Positions 56,501-63,199 of a DNA stretch of 64,000 nucleotides are shown in pieces. Each line of letters begins with the position of its first letter. Within the stretch, counting starts at the first letter, position 1. The stretch is from Dactylorhiza incarnata (taxonomy: Eukaryota; Streptophyta; Magnoliopsida; Asparagales; Orchidaceae). A program made the translations under genes and the position numbers. The notes beneath the pieces are model-generated. The model had not been told where the DNA came from. It did no database searches and was given only the letters and a program-made list of their open reading frames with translations. The stretch lies in the NCBI GenBank assembly GCA_033032865.1, contig JAWHQI010000263.1, positions 682,001 to 746,000 on the forward strand, given 5' to 3'.

Positions 56501-58470
56501 GCATAGATTACCCAAGCCCATATTGTCCGACCGTGACATACGATTAATGAGTTATTGTTGGAAGACATTATGACATAAGACAGGTACGACCCTGAAGTTT
56601 TCCACGACTTATCACCAGCAGACTGACGGTCAGACTGAGGTCGTAAATAGAAGTTTGAGAAATTTGGTACGGTGTCTAGTTGGTGAGCATCCGTCGGTTT
56701 GGGATTCTGTGTTATTCGTAGCTGAGTTCGCGTATAATAGCTCCGTCAATAGGTCTACTGTCATGAGTCCATTTCATATAGTTTTAGATTATGAGCCTAG
56801 GAAGCCTATTGACCTCACCCCTATTCCTTTAGAGTCGCGTCCTAGTGAGTCTGATGAGTCCATCCATCACATACACGAGTTGCATGAATTGATCCGGAAG
56901 AAAATTGCTAGCAGTTTTGAATTATATAAGACATACGTAAACGAGCATAGATGTGAGCAGTATTTTCAAGTGGGCGAGAAGGTCATGATCAATATTCATA
57001 TGGAGAGGCTCCCAAAAGGCGCCGCTAAAAGGCTACAACCTAAACGAATGGGTCCTTATAGGATTATAAAGAAAATTGGAATATTGATCAATATTCTAAA
57101 ACTATATGGAATATCACGTGAGCACTGGGCCTAGATAACTAGGCTCAGTGCTTGAAGCCCATAACATCTCGCCCGCCTTACAAAAAGAGCTTAACCTCAA
57201 GCTCAAGGAAGATCGATGACGGCGGCAGCCTCATCTGATGCCCTCATCGTCCGAGTCCTCGACGTGCAGATAGAAAAGCTTTTTGCTGGCTGGCGTGTTC
57301 GAACCAGCGGAACTGGCGAGGGCGTCGCTGATGATAGTGGGTTTTTGGCTTCTAACACGTTGATATTTTCTTTAATTAGCCTCTTGCAAAAATGCAGGGT
57401 AAGGTTTGCCTACATTTCACCCTTGTGCTGGGACACTTCCCTGGACCCTCACTGCGCGGGGATGATTTGTGCACCGGGCTTCCCCTAGGTGATGTGGAAT
57501 TATCCACCAAGCCTAACTTGTTCTTATACTATGTTAGAATCCAAGTATCCGACCATAAACTAAATTGGTAGGAGGTGGAGAGACTTGAGATCTAGATTAA
57601 GTGCTATTTTCCCGATGTAAGACTATTCTCAACCGTGGATTCAATGATTGATGTTTTCTTCTTTCTATACTCAAATATCTGTAAAATTATTAGTATAGAA
57701 AGCAAAAAAACAAAGCTGAATTTGTCTTCTTAGTCCAATCACGTTCAGACCCTTGCAGTGAACAAAATGTAACCCCAAAAGGTGCAAGAAGAGCTCGCCT
57801 AAATTTCTCCCATCCTTCACTAATTTGTTTTCTCCCCATTTTTCAAGGTTATCCTGGTGATCTTACAGTCACAGCAACCTACTCCCTCCCTTCAAGCAAC
57901 TCACTCAGACTTGTAATGGAGGCCACACCCAATGACAAATCCACCCCTGTGAACCTTGCCCAGCACACCTACTGGAATCTAGCAGGCCATGACTCCGGCG
58001 ACGTGCTCGACCATTTGATTCAGATATCCGCCCGTCACATCACCGCGGTTGATGCAAACACGATTCCAACAGGAGAGCTCGTGCCCGTCGAGAACACCCC
58101 ATTTGACTTCACACAAGAGAACACGATTCGCAGCAGAATTGATCGAGTTCCCGGCGGCTACGATCACAACTACGTGCTCGACTGCGGCGTAGAGAAATCC
58201 GGCTTGAAGCATGTGGCCAAAGTGAAGGATCCTTCAAGTTCTAGGGTCCTCAATCTATGGACTGATGCACCTGGAGTGCAATTCTACACAGCCAACTATG
58301 TTCATAATGTTCCAGGAAAGGAAGGAGCCATGTATCAGATGCATGCAGGTTTGTGCCTGGAGACCCAAGGATTTCCTGATGCTGTAAATCAGCCACATTT
58401 CCCAAATATTGTCATCCATCCAGGTGAGAAGTACACTCACACAATGTTTTTTGATTTCTCAGCAGATTAA
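32496..58470 (+). CDS. Aldose 1-epimerase (galactose mutarotase), five exons over 26 kb
   Basis: Exons 32496-32598, 32680-32729, 49991-50117, 51379-51483 and 57848-58470 join with GT-AG introns to 1008 bases, giving 335 residues plus TAA, the usual length for plant members. The enzyme interconverts alpha and beta anomers of aldoses such as galactose and glucose, feeding the Leloir pathway. Seen: VGRVANRI (63-69), His93 in SLHGG, His168 in [10 protein letters not shown], Asp234 in GGYDHNY, and Glu300 in CLETQGFPD. By family knowledge these are the catalytic and sugar-binding residues, with Glu as base and His168 as acid. No signal peptide is seen, so it is probably cytosolic. One oddity is Tyr90 where NGPNSLHGG is usual. 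Introns 2 and 4 have been swollen by transposons, yet no exon is damaged. Confidence 0.95.
32680..32729 (+). CDS. Aldose 1-epimerase exon 2
   Basis: 50 bases after acceptor TTTCAG, encoding [16 protein letters not shown] (36-51). The donor is TGTG|GTAAAG in phase 0. The next exon is 17,261 bases away. Confidence 0.93.
33000..34014 (-). pseudogene. hAT-family transposase relic, C-terminal part
   Basis: On the - strand, reading right to left, are a core block ([20 protein letters not shown], then [15 protein letters not shown]), a middle block (33534-33788, [31 protein letters not shown]), and a C-terminal block with [17 protein letters not shown] near 33010-33080 belonging to the dimerisation region. 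These match plant hAT transposases of the DUF659 type. Several frame breaks exist. The N-terminal part lies at 40573-41260 because a Tat element has inserted. The Asp in VTDNAS is one of the conserved catalytic residues, but the gene cannot be expressed intact. Confidence 0.85.
34015..34309 (+). repeat. Truncated extra LTR start of the Tat element
   Basis: Begins TGTACAACCCTGTATTCGCC and ends inside the GC-rich array, where the duplicated hAT sequence restarts. It is a by-product of the junction duplication, not a separate insertion. Confidence 0.85.
34310..34620 (-). pseudogene. hAT transposase relic, duplicated segment next to the Tat LTR
   Basis: Second copy of 33702-34014, holding the TDNASNN and [12 protein letters not shown] block in - orientation. 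Its last five bases, aagat (34616-34620), form the left target duplication of the Tat insertion. Confidence 0.8.
34700..35730. repeat. GC-rich palindromic minisatellite in the 5' LTR
   Basis: Two unit types follow each other. Type A (~52 bp, about 13 copies) carries GGGGGCGAGAGG and its complement CCTCTCGCCCCC around a short loop. Type B (~54 bp, about 7 copies, from 35400) carries GGGGGCGAGACAGG and CCTCTCGCCCCC. Long frames through this DNA are repeat translations, not genes. Confidence 0.88.
35861..35869 (+). promoter_or_regulatory. TATA box of the Tat LTR (copy at 40261-40269)
   Basis: TATAAATAG, 290 bases before the LTR end in both copies, directly downstream of the minisatellite. Confidence 0.65.
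36157..36173 (+). promoter_or_regulatory. Primer-binding site of the non-autonomous Tat element
   Basis: TGGTGCGGTGAGCGTGG, three bases after the LTR. It is identical to the site of the first Tat element and to that at 61490. Confidence 0.75.
36202..37249 (+). pseudogene. Gag-like ORF with in-frame 51-bp repeats
   Basis: ATG at 36202 (MSSMDGGGG). [18 protein letters not shown] aligns with the N-terminal helix of gag in the large Tat element. Six copies of a 51-bp GC-rich palindromic unit follow (36478-36790). Because 51 is a multiple of three, two frames stay open. The C-terminal piece (36857-37249) is basic and ends with [17 protein letters not shown], the same zinc-like motif as in the large Tat gag. 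The central gag core is missing, so particle formation is doubtful. Confidence 0.7.
37380..38880. repeat. Higher-order minisatellite inside the non-autonomous Tat element
   Basis: The basic unit is 57 bp (TTCTCCACCTCCAGTTGAGC, TCTAGCGAATGGCCTGGAGG, GTGTCGACTC). Blocks of it alternate with a ~85-bp segment (GCTGGCCCGCTGACCAGGCT, CAGGGCCGGGAACCGCTCGG) to make higher-order repeats. Related units reappear at 63740-64000. Repeat frames on either strand are not treated as genes. Confidence 0.88.
39058..40572 (+). repeat. 3' LTR of the non-autonomous Tat element
   Basis: 1515 bp with the same layout as the 5' LTR: type A units to about 39720, then type B units to 40110, TATA box 40261-40269, end GGTTTCAACA. 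Unit number and order differ from the 5' LTR, while the flanking single-copy parts are nearly identical. Confidence 0.92.
40573..41260 (-). pseudogene. hAT-family transposase relic, N-terminal part
   Basis: On the - strand are a BED-finger tail ([20 protein letters not shown]), a linker ending in a GSMDQFV block as in related hAT proteins, the DUF659 start ([20 protein letters not shown]), and [15 protein letters not shown]. It stops at 40573 where the Tat element entered and continues at 34620/34014. It has multiple frame breaks and no intact zinc finger. TIRs were not found. Confidence 0.8.
41261..42640. other. Unassigned DNA between two transposon relics
   Basis: A short open frame (41317-41547 +, 76 codons, with [20 protein letters not shown]) is not recognised. 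The rest shows no gene. It may include the 5' part of the hAT element or the end of the neighbouring retroelement. Confidence 0.3.
42849..44295 (-). pseudogene. Integrase and chromodomain of the chromovirus relic
   Basis: Fragments in several frames. One is a zinc segment with [18 protein letters not shown] and [10 protein letters not shown]. The core includes [20 protein letters not shown] and [22 protein letters not shown]-terminal segment ([17 protein letters not shown]) is followed by a chromodomain-like end ([18 protein letters not shown]). The chromodomain marks the chromovirus branch and in active elements guides integration to particular chromatin. Confidence 0.8.
44292..45958 (-). 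pseudogene. RT and RNase H of the chromovirus relic
   Basis: RT blocks [22 protein letters not shown] and [16 protein letters not shown] lie in the 44985-45314 frame, with the catalytic box as VFFDDIFVY. The next block ([34 protein letters not shown]) is in another frame. RNase H ([31 protein letters not shown]) follows. At least three frameshifts separate these blocks. Confidence 0.82.
45772..46152 (-). pseudogene. Aspartic protease segment of the chromovirus relic, catalytic Asp lost
   Basis: The frame shows [19 protein letters not shown] and [16 protein letters not shown]. In this family the motif is normally DSGASHNF. Here GCC replaces the Asp codon, so the enzyme would be dead even without the frame breaks. 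Confidence 0.75.
46333..46803 (-). pseudogene. Gag remnant with Copia-like start and chromovirus-like end
   Basis: The frame starts [10 protein letters not shown] and contains [19 protein letters not shown] and [16 protein letters not shown], which resemble the UBN2-type gag of Copia elements. Shortly after come [17 protein letters not shown] (another frame) and [14 protein letters not shown], which resemble the end of chromovirus gag and its zinc knuckle. Most of a normal Gypsy gag is missing between them. Confidence 0.55.
47114..47130 (-). promoter_or_regulatory. Primer-binding site of the chromovirus-like relic
   Basis: The - strand reads TGGTATCAAAGCCAGCG two bases inside the LTR, a Met-tRNA type site. 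Confidence 0.7.
47133..47433 (-). repeat. LTR of the chromovirus-like relic
   Basis: Starts TGAAATCTCAAAATAC next to the primer site. It has a TATA box on the - strand (47206-47214) and three ~60-bp repeats with GGTAACCGCCCGACC. The far end near TTACTTCGTCA (47433) is approximate. Confidence 0.55.
47509..48268. repeat. Tandem duplication, unit about 373-387 bp
   Basis: 47509-47881 and 47882-48268 both begin TGAGGGAATCGATCCCTG and end TTGATGCTTATTGAT. They differ by scattered substitutions and one extra GGAGGATGACT repeat in the second. No gene is supported. Confidence 0.85.
48269..49990. other. End of intron 2; possible LTR fragment at 49330-49650
   Basis: Mostly unrecognised AT-rich DNA. 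At 49205-49330 there is a short inverted pair (GGAGCTCCGGTG against CACCGGAGCTCC). The 49330-49650 part has a TATA-like CCTATATAAGGGAG followed by CGGTATCACAACA and looks like the end of a Copia LTR, but ends cannot be set. Confidence 0.35.
49991..50117 (+). CDS. Aldose 1-epimerase exon 3
   Basis: 127 bases after acceptor TTTGGTTAG, encoding residues 52-93 ([26 protein letters not shown]). It carries His93 of the sugar-binding site. The donor is CATG|GTATGT. Confidence 0.95.
50118..51378 (+). other. Intron 3 of the epimerase gene
   Basis: 1261 bases, GT...AG, holding the foldback MITE at 50586-50866. The remaining parts (50250-50585 and 50867-51370) show no gene, only imperfect CTTGAG/CTCGAA-rich inverted segments. 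Confidence 0.8.
50586..50866. mobile_element. Foldback MITE, about 280 bp
   Basis: Two arms of about 130 bases are inverted copies. The innermost parts are almost exact (CATTTCATAACATGCATGCA at the left, TGCATGCATGTTATGAAATG at the right, both beside CCCCAT). The outer parts (CCTCCCCTATGAG; GAAGATAGAAGGGTGCAAC) are diverged. The transcript would form a long hairpin. Confidence 0.75.
51379..51483 (+). CDS. Aldose 1-epimerase exon 4
   Basis: 105 bases after acceptor CGAACAG, encoding [19 protein letters not shown] and onward to residue 128. The donor is GGAAG|GTAAAT. Both flanking introns are phase 1. Confidence 0.95.
51721..52040 (+). mobile_element. 5'-truncated LINE (RTE-type) with 16-bp target duplication
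   Basis: The segment encodes the end of a LINE reverse transcriptase ([49 protein letters not shown]) and ends with GTTGTTGTTG. It is flanked by a perfect 16-base duplication tatatataattaagag (51705-51720 and 52041-52056). The frame is open from about 51755 to 52012. Truncation at the 5' end is normal for target-primed insertion. Confidence 0.93.
52079..52300. mobile_element. Tourist-like MITE, 222 bp
   Basis: Inverted ends GGGTCCGTTTGGCGTGGC and GCCATGCCAAACAAGACCC are flanked by TAA on both sides (52076-52078, 52301-52303). Non-coding. Confidence 0.78.
52418..53290 (+). repeat. Probable LTR remnant of the intron-4 Gypsy element
   Basis: A promoter-like region with TATAAATAAAGG (52637), then three exact 23-bp repeats of GTGGTGCGACGCCACGAGAT plus CCC (52711-52780), then a CT-rich stretch to the protease relic at 53290. 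LTR ends were not confirmed. The gag region is missing. Confidence 0.4.
53291..57134 (+). pseudogene. Gypsy pol relic (protease, RT, integrase), split by a solo LTR
   Basis: Protease sequence ([23 protein letters not shown]) runs to 53903 with many stops. After the solo LTR, RT continues ([45 protein letters not shown]). The catalytic box reads IIYFDGIL, so the second Asp is Gly. Integrase follows: [19 protein letters not shown] and [40 protein letters not shown]. No clear chromodomain is seen before 57134. The element resembles Del/Tekay-type chromoviruses and is long dead. Confidence 0.85.
53904..55017 (-). mobile_element. Copia (SIRE-like) solo LTR inside the Gypsy pol relic
   Basis: 1114 bp with TG...CA ends and a perfect tgtag duplication (53899-53903, 55018-55022). 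On the - strand it begins TGTTGGACATGTGTGTC and has a poly-C run with TATTCACC near its end, as in the Copia LTRs at 473 and 6753. Three copies of a ~36-bp repeat (ATCCTTCCCCGGATATGGCC) lie at 54218-54335. The pol frame joins cleanly across the insertion. Confidence 0.9.
57370..57487 (+). mobile_element. Au-SINE fragment
   Basis: CTTGCAAAAATGCAGGGTAA, GACCCTCACTGCGCGGGG and TTTGTGCACCGGGCTTCCCC, in this order, are the well-known body of Au-type plant SINEs. The tRNA-like head is not clearly preserved, and no target duplication was seen. Confidence 0.75.
57848..58470 (+). CDS. Aldose 1-epimerase exon 5 (terminal)
   Basis: 623 bases after acceptor TTTTTCAAG, encoding residues 129-335 with His168, Asp234 and Glu300, ending FFDFSAD and TAA at 58468. 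An ATG at 57916 is internal (Met152) and not a separate start. A/T-rich stretches with AATAAA-like sequence follow at 58555-58575. Confidence 0.97.
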
Positions 58471-58574
58471 AGCTTCCCTATCTCTATTTGTTTTTGAACT
58501 TTTTTGCAGAATTTGGTCCTTATTGTTTGTATTTTGGATTAAAATAATCAACACGATGAAAATAAAAAATAAAA

Positions 58575-59190
58575 AACTTCTTTTGAGTTATGTATTCGGT
58601 ATGACAAATATTTTTATAGGAATGATGAATGAAAGATGTACTGTCGCGTCGGGGCACAAGGGAATCTTGTGCACGACTAGTTGTATTAATTAAAGTTACT
58701 GACTAGAGCAGGAATCAAACACGTACCTTCTCCATACTAGAGAGGAATTTTTACCGTTCGATCATATCCGCATTTTCTTCGTTTATGATATGTATGCACA
58801 TATCTACACATATGATGTATCTGGATCTAGTCACAACATGTCATGTTTTCAATGGAACCTGATAAGTGAATTTAATTTTAAAGTGTCATCATCCCCATAA
58901 CTTCTTTTGATTTTTGTATTCGACAAGACAATTTTTTGTAGGAACGATGAATGAAAGATGTACCGTTGCGTCAGAGCACAAGGGAATCTTGTGCACGACT
59001 AGGTGTATTAATTAAAGTTACTAACTAGAGCGGGAATCAAACACGTACCTTCTCCATGCTAGAGAGGAATTTTTACCGTTCGGATCATATCCACATTTTC
59101 TTCGTTTATGATATGTATGCACATATCTACACATATATGATATATCTGGATCTACTTGAAACATGTCATGTTTTCAATGGAACCTGGTAA
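58575..59190. repeat. Tandem duplication downstream of the epimerase gene, about 290 bp each
   Basis: 58575-58861 and 58900-59187 are close copies sharing GGGAATCTTGTGCACGACTA, GAATCAAACACGTACCTTCT and ACATGTCATGTTTTCAATGG. They hold no gene. Confidence 0.85.
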
Positions 59191-60590
59191 GTGAGATTTT
59201 GAGTCAATGTTTACAAAATCTTTTTACCTCTGAAAAAATGATTCATCAAAAGAATGAGTTACCAATTCCATTGATATGGGCGCATATGAGATCAAAAGAT
59301 GTTTGGGATTTCTTTTATTTGATCCAAGGAGTCGTTCTCCTCAGTTGTGACTTTTCTCTTTGCTGTAATAGCGGGTTGTCACGGGCTGCTAGTTCAGAGC
59401 GCAACTGTGACCATAGTTTCATGTGCGGATGGCGCAATAAGCCACATGTTGAGGTGATAAGACGTCAAAGAGGTTGAATACTTGGGTGAGGGAGCCCTTG
59501 GCACAAGTATGACTCCATACGCAAGATGATCATGCACAAGGGGAGCATGCTAAAAAGGAAACTTGAATGTAGCCATGATACTCGATGGCGCAAAAGGATG
59601 TAGAAGTCTCCGGAACACTAAAGAGAAATCTTGAAGATATCATGGACCATTATCTTCGGGGTTGATCCCTGAGATGATTCTAAAGAAATCTGAAGTTTTG
59701 TACATAAGATGGGCATGAAGATGGAGTATTCTAGGGTTGTCTCATGAGAGCATTCTAGAATAAGGTGGAGGATTCATGTATCTTGTAAATACTATATATG
59801 TATCGAATATTCTAGAAAGTAGGCATTCTAGATCCTTCCATACTTTGGAGGGAAAGCTCTTTGGGGCCTATAAAAGGGGATCGCCCCTCATTTGTAATGA
59901 TCCAAGTTAGAATCCAAGTTTTGGACAAGCAACAAGGTTCTTTGAGTTCTTTCACTTGTGAGCTTCTCTTGAGTTGTTTCTCCATTCTTTTTTAATCCAT
60001 TTTAATCTTCATTGGCTGCACTCGATGATCATCGAATTGTTATTGATGAAGCCCTATTTTAAAAATGGCATTGCTATATGCAGATCATTTTTGGCTATAT
60101 GCAAATCGTAGCAAATGAAAAATTGTTTATGCAGACATTTGTGTTATATACAGAATAATGCACAATTTTTAAAATCTATATTTCTCATATCAACTTCTAA
60201 AATCACAACTCTTGCAAAAGTAAAACAACACCACACCACTAACTAAGGAGGAGATTCAAGCTGGTTCATTCTTCACACTTTCTTTAGCATTCAACTTAGA
60301 TTATTTTTCAATCTTTACACTTGGTTTCATGTTGATGATTTCACTAATTTTTGAAGTAAATAATATGAGAACCAAGCAGTAGGAGATAGCACCATCCGAT
60401 ATAGTGCAAATCAACCATCAAATGGGCTCTAGCATTAGCGTAATTCTTTGTTATGTTCCGTCATTTTGGCTGAATTTTCTTCATTTTCGCCTGTGCTATC
60501 AGATGGCGTCCGATGATAACATTCAAATCTTTTGGCAGACGATTCTCCACTATCGCATGCATATAACCCGTAATTTGTCGAGATCAGAAG
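59190..60590. other. Intergenic DNA with an LTR-like promoter segment
   Basis: At 59750-59960 the features AATATTCTAGAAAGTAGGCA and CCTATAAAAGGGGATCGCCC, followed by transcribed-leader-like sequence, resemble a Copia solo LTR, but the ends are not defined. The rest is AT-rich and shows no gene. Confidence 0.35.
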
Positions 60591-61486
60591 TGTTTAAGGA
60601 AAAGACCTCAGGAGCCCAGCTCGGCGGATCTGTTGAATTCACCTCGATCGCCTTCTGTTCGACGACCTTCAGTTCGTCAGCTTGAGCTCGTCAACCTGAT
60701 CTCGATAGCCTTCAACTCGTCAGCCTGACCTCGGCAACCTTCAGCTCGTCAACCCGACCTCGACAGTCTTCAACTCGTCAGACTGACCTCATCAACCTGA
60801 CCTCGACAACCTTTAACTCGTCAGCCTGACCTCGACAACCTTCAACTCGTCAGCCTGACCTCAGTAACCTTCAACTCGTTAGCCTGACATTGGTAGCCTT
60901 TAACACGTCAGTCTGACCTCAACAACATTTAGCTCATCAGCTTGACCTCGACAGTCTTAAGCTCATCAGTCTTCAGCTCATCATCCTTCAACTCGTCAAC
61001 TTGAGCTTCTCAGCCTGACCTCGAGAGTCTTCAGCTCATTAGCCTAACCCCGACAGCCTTCAGCTTGTCAGTCTAACCTCGGCATCCTGACCTCGATAAC
61101 CTTCAGCTTGTCAGCCTCCAGTATCCAGCAAAGACAGGTATGGCTATTCACATACCATGTCCCCCCTTGGATTATCTATAAATAGGACCTCAGGGCACAA
61201 GAAAGAGGCACGTTGACCCCCACTCCCCCAAGGTTCCCATCCGACAAGTCCGTGCCTCCATTGTGTCAAGCTCATCCTTGGCTTTTGGAGGGGAAGTTTC
61301 TATAAACTTCCGGGTGTGCAGCGGGTCCTCCTCACTGCAGCACACATGCCCTGTTTGTAGGCAGTCCAAAGATCTCAATCCTTTGTCTTTTTCCTATTGA
61401 GTTTTGCCTAGGGTCGACCACTAGACCAGTATCCTTTGGTCCATCTTGGTCTGAACTTTGTGAACCATATTTTTTTGGTTCCAACA
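60591..61486 (+). repeat. 5' LTR of the Argonaute-carrying Tat element
   Basis: The U3 part (60640-61125) is a degenerate minisatellite of ~29 bp with CAGCCTGACCTCGACAACC and TTCAACTCGT. A TATA box TATAAATAG lies at 61177-61185. The end is GGTTCCAACA followed by the primer site. The start near TGTTTAAGG (60591) is uncertain. Confidence 0.65.
61177..61185 (+). promoter_or_regulatory. TATA box of the Tat LTR at 60591
   Basis: TATAAATAGGACC, as in the LTRs at 35861 and 40261, just downstream of the U3 minisatellite. Confidence 0.6.
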
Positions 61487-61489
61487 CTT

Positions 61490-61506
61490 TGGTGCGGTGA
61501 GCGTGG
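61490..61506 (+). promoter_or_regulatory. Primer-binding site of the Argonaute-carrying Tat element
   Basis: TGGTGCGGTGAGCGTGG, three bases after the LTR, shared with the sites at 15409 and 36157. Confidence 0.75.
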
Positions 61507-61537
61507 GCTGTGATCGAAGGAAGAAAATTTAGTGCAA

Positions 61538-61870
61538 GATTTAATGACAAACAACAACGTGGGAGATTCATAGATCAACTCACAAACTCCGAGTGAGTTT
61601 GTTACACGAGCTAACCTCGCGGAGTTCAAGCAAAGGATGATAGAGACGCTGCAAGGTCTCTTCGTATCTAGTGTCGAGGTCGTCGCGACCTCGCCCACAA
61701 ATGTCACCTCGGCAGCGGATGTCAAGCCGTCTAGACGACATGGTTAGGGGGTCGCCGCCCAACTGCAGGAGTAGCGACCTCAGTATCAGCGAAGCCAGTA
61801 CGTAACTCCACGAGCTCTTCACTTCAGCGAGTTCGAGCCAGCTCGGTCGTTGACAGCTCGATAGTTCAGA
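61538..61870 (+). pseudogene. Gag N-terminal remnant of the Tat element
   Basis: MTNNNVGDS follows the primer site, then a stop at 61571. The frame goes on with ANLAEFKQRMIETLQG, which aligns with the N-terminal gag helix of the other Tat elements ([28 protein letters not shown]). Further stops follow. The gag core and protease are absent. Confidence 0.65.
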
Positions 61871-61894
61871 TCAACGAGCCTATTTTGTGAGCAG

Positions 61895-62256
61895 ATTTTA
61901 ATCGACATCAAAATAGATCCAGAGGTCAAATCTCGAGCAGTGAGCAGAGCCTTGATGAATAAATTGATTGAGCAATTTGGTGAATCTCATCTTAGTGGGT
62001 GTTTGCCTGCATACGATGGACGCACAATCCTTTACGTTGCTGGCCCCCTTCCATTCACGTCAAATAGTTTTGAATTTCATTTCTCTACAAAGATGGACAG
62101 GAGAAAACTTACAAAGTTCATATCAAAGAAAAAGACTTTGATATATATTCTCTAATCCAATTTTGGCAAGGGAGGCAGAGAGAATTCCCATATGATGCAA
62201 TTACAGCTCTGGACATGGTACTAAGAGAATTTCTGTCGCAGGACTATGTCACTGTC
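61895..62256 (+). pseudogene. Argonaute gene fragment (N-terminal domain and linker 1) captured in the Tat element
   Basis: In one frame (61895-62091) the sequence reads IKIDPEVKSRAVSRALMNKL, then LPAYDGRTILYVAGPLPF. In plant Argonautes this is LPAYDGRKSLYTAGPLPF after a VNRAVM helix. At about 62092 the frame shifts by one base, and the second frame gives DGQEKTYKVHIKEKDF, LIQFWQGRQREFPYDA and ITALDMVLREFLSQDYVTV, the linker segment before the PAZ domain (ALDVVLRE in relatives). It ends at a stop directly against Tat pol sequence. The order and spacing are those of an Argonaute of the AGO1/5/10 type. PAZ, MID and PIWI are absent, so it cannot slice RNA. No intron is evident between the two parts, which hints at a spliced RNA source. 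Confidence 0.85.
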
Positions 62257-62257
62257 T

Positions 62258-62392
62258 GAGTTACGGTATTGGGAAGGGTTGTTCATGGTTTTAGACGCTT
62301 TAAAGATCAGAGGATACCGCATTCAGAATCAAGACGATGACACACTTGGAAACACATGGAGTGGAGATGACCTAAAAATGTTATATCCTTGA
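62258..62392 (+). pseudogene. C-terminal end of Tat pol
   Basis: The frame reads YWEGLFMVLDALKIRGYRI, then DTLGNTWSGDDLKMLYP and a stop. The large Tat element ends WEGPFIVHEALATRGYRL, LLGNTWNDDDLKRFYP (9986-10120). This proves that retroelement sequence resumes immediately after the Argonaute fragment. Confidence 0.85.
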
Positions 62393-63195
62393 TCTGACAG
62401 TTTGAAATTAGCATCAAAATCATGACGGGTCACAATAACCTTGTATTTTTTGGTTTTATCATTTCAATATGATTTTCTAGGCTGTTCGAAAGGAAAAAAA
62501 AGAAAACACAGGCTTGATCTTTCTACGACACATTAAGGAGCGTCAATCACCGCAAGCATTCTAGGTTATGAGTTTCCCCTTGCCACTTGGAACCCTTAGC
62601 CAAGTAACGAGATGATGCCTTGAGTTCCGTGAGTCCTCCTAAGTCCACGCATATGTAATAGAGGCTGAGATCAATTCTCCCATTGCATGCTGGCCGGCGA
62701 CCCCCTCCCCCCTCATAAGAGCTCGTCCTCTTTGCCCGTCTACTGGTTGCTAGAATGGAGGACATATTCATCGTCTAAAAAGTCTTGTAATAGACCGAGT
62801 CTCCGACAGCTGCAAGAGAATAATCTAGCGCTTGATAATTCACCTGAAATATCTGCAGTTGGGCAGACGTTGGAGGGAGTCAATATGACGCAAGTTACGT
62901 CTAGGTTAACTAAAAATAAGATCGATAGCACAAGCTAGATTTTGTTATATTGTCAAATCTTTTGTTGTATAACTGTGTATGTTTACTTTCTCTAATAGTG
63001 GAGAGCCTCGAAGGAGAAAGATGCTCAAGGATAATCTCTTTCTCGGGACAAGTCTGGGTTGAGGGAAGAGACGACACCTCAGATTCAGTGAGCCATCATA
63101 AGTCCAGGCCTCTGCGATAGCGGCCGAGACCGACTCCCACATCGCTTGTTGGTCGATTTGTCCCTCGAATGTTGACTCTCTTTGCACATCAGACA
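62393..63195. other. 3' non-coding region of the Tat element; no recognised gene
   Basis: A short open frame at 62687-62938 (83 codons, with LRQLQENNLALDNSPEI) is not recognised. Sequence at 62560-62700 and 63060-63180 shares words with the following tandem array. Confidence 0.4.
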
Positions 63196-63199
63196 GTTT

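Larger units (their letters stand above)
51484..57847 (+). other. Intron 4 of the epimerase gene (6.4 kb)
   Basis: GT...AG, phase 1. Contains a LINE 3' end, a MITE, a Gypsy relic with a solo LTR, and a SINE fragment. The stretches 57135-57370 and 57488-57847 hold no recognised gene. Confidence 0.85.

Noticed and set aside
57290..57320. tRNA-like B box (GTTCGAACC) as a tRNA gene
   Set aside because: No cloverleaf could be formed. The neighbouring sequence is an Au-SINE body, so it is at most a decayed SINE head.
57916..58470. Independent 184-codon gene starting at 57916
   Set aside because: Epimerase homology extends upstream to the splice acceptor at 57847. The ATG is internal Met152 of the five-exon gene.
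59750..59960. Complete solo LTR
   Set aside because: The TATA box and leader look right, but no TG...CA ends with a 5-bp duplication could be found, so it is described only as LTR-like.
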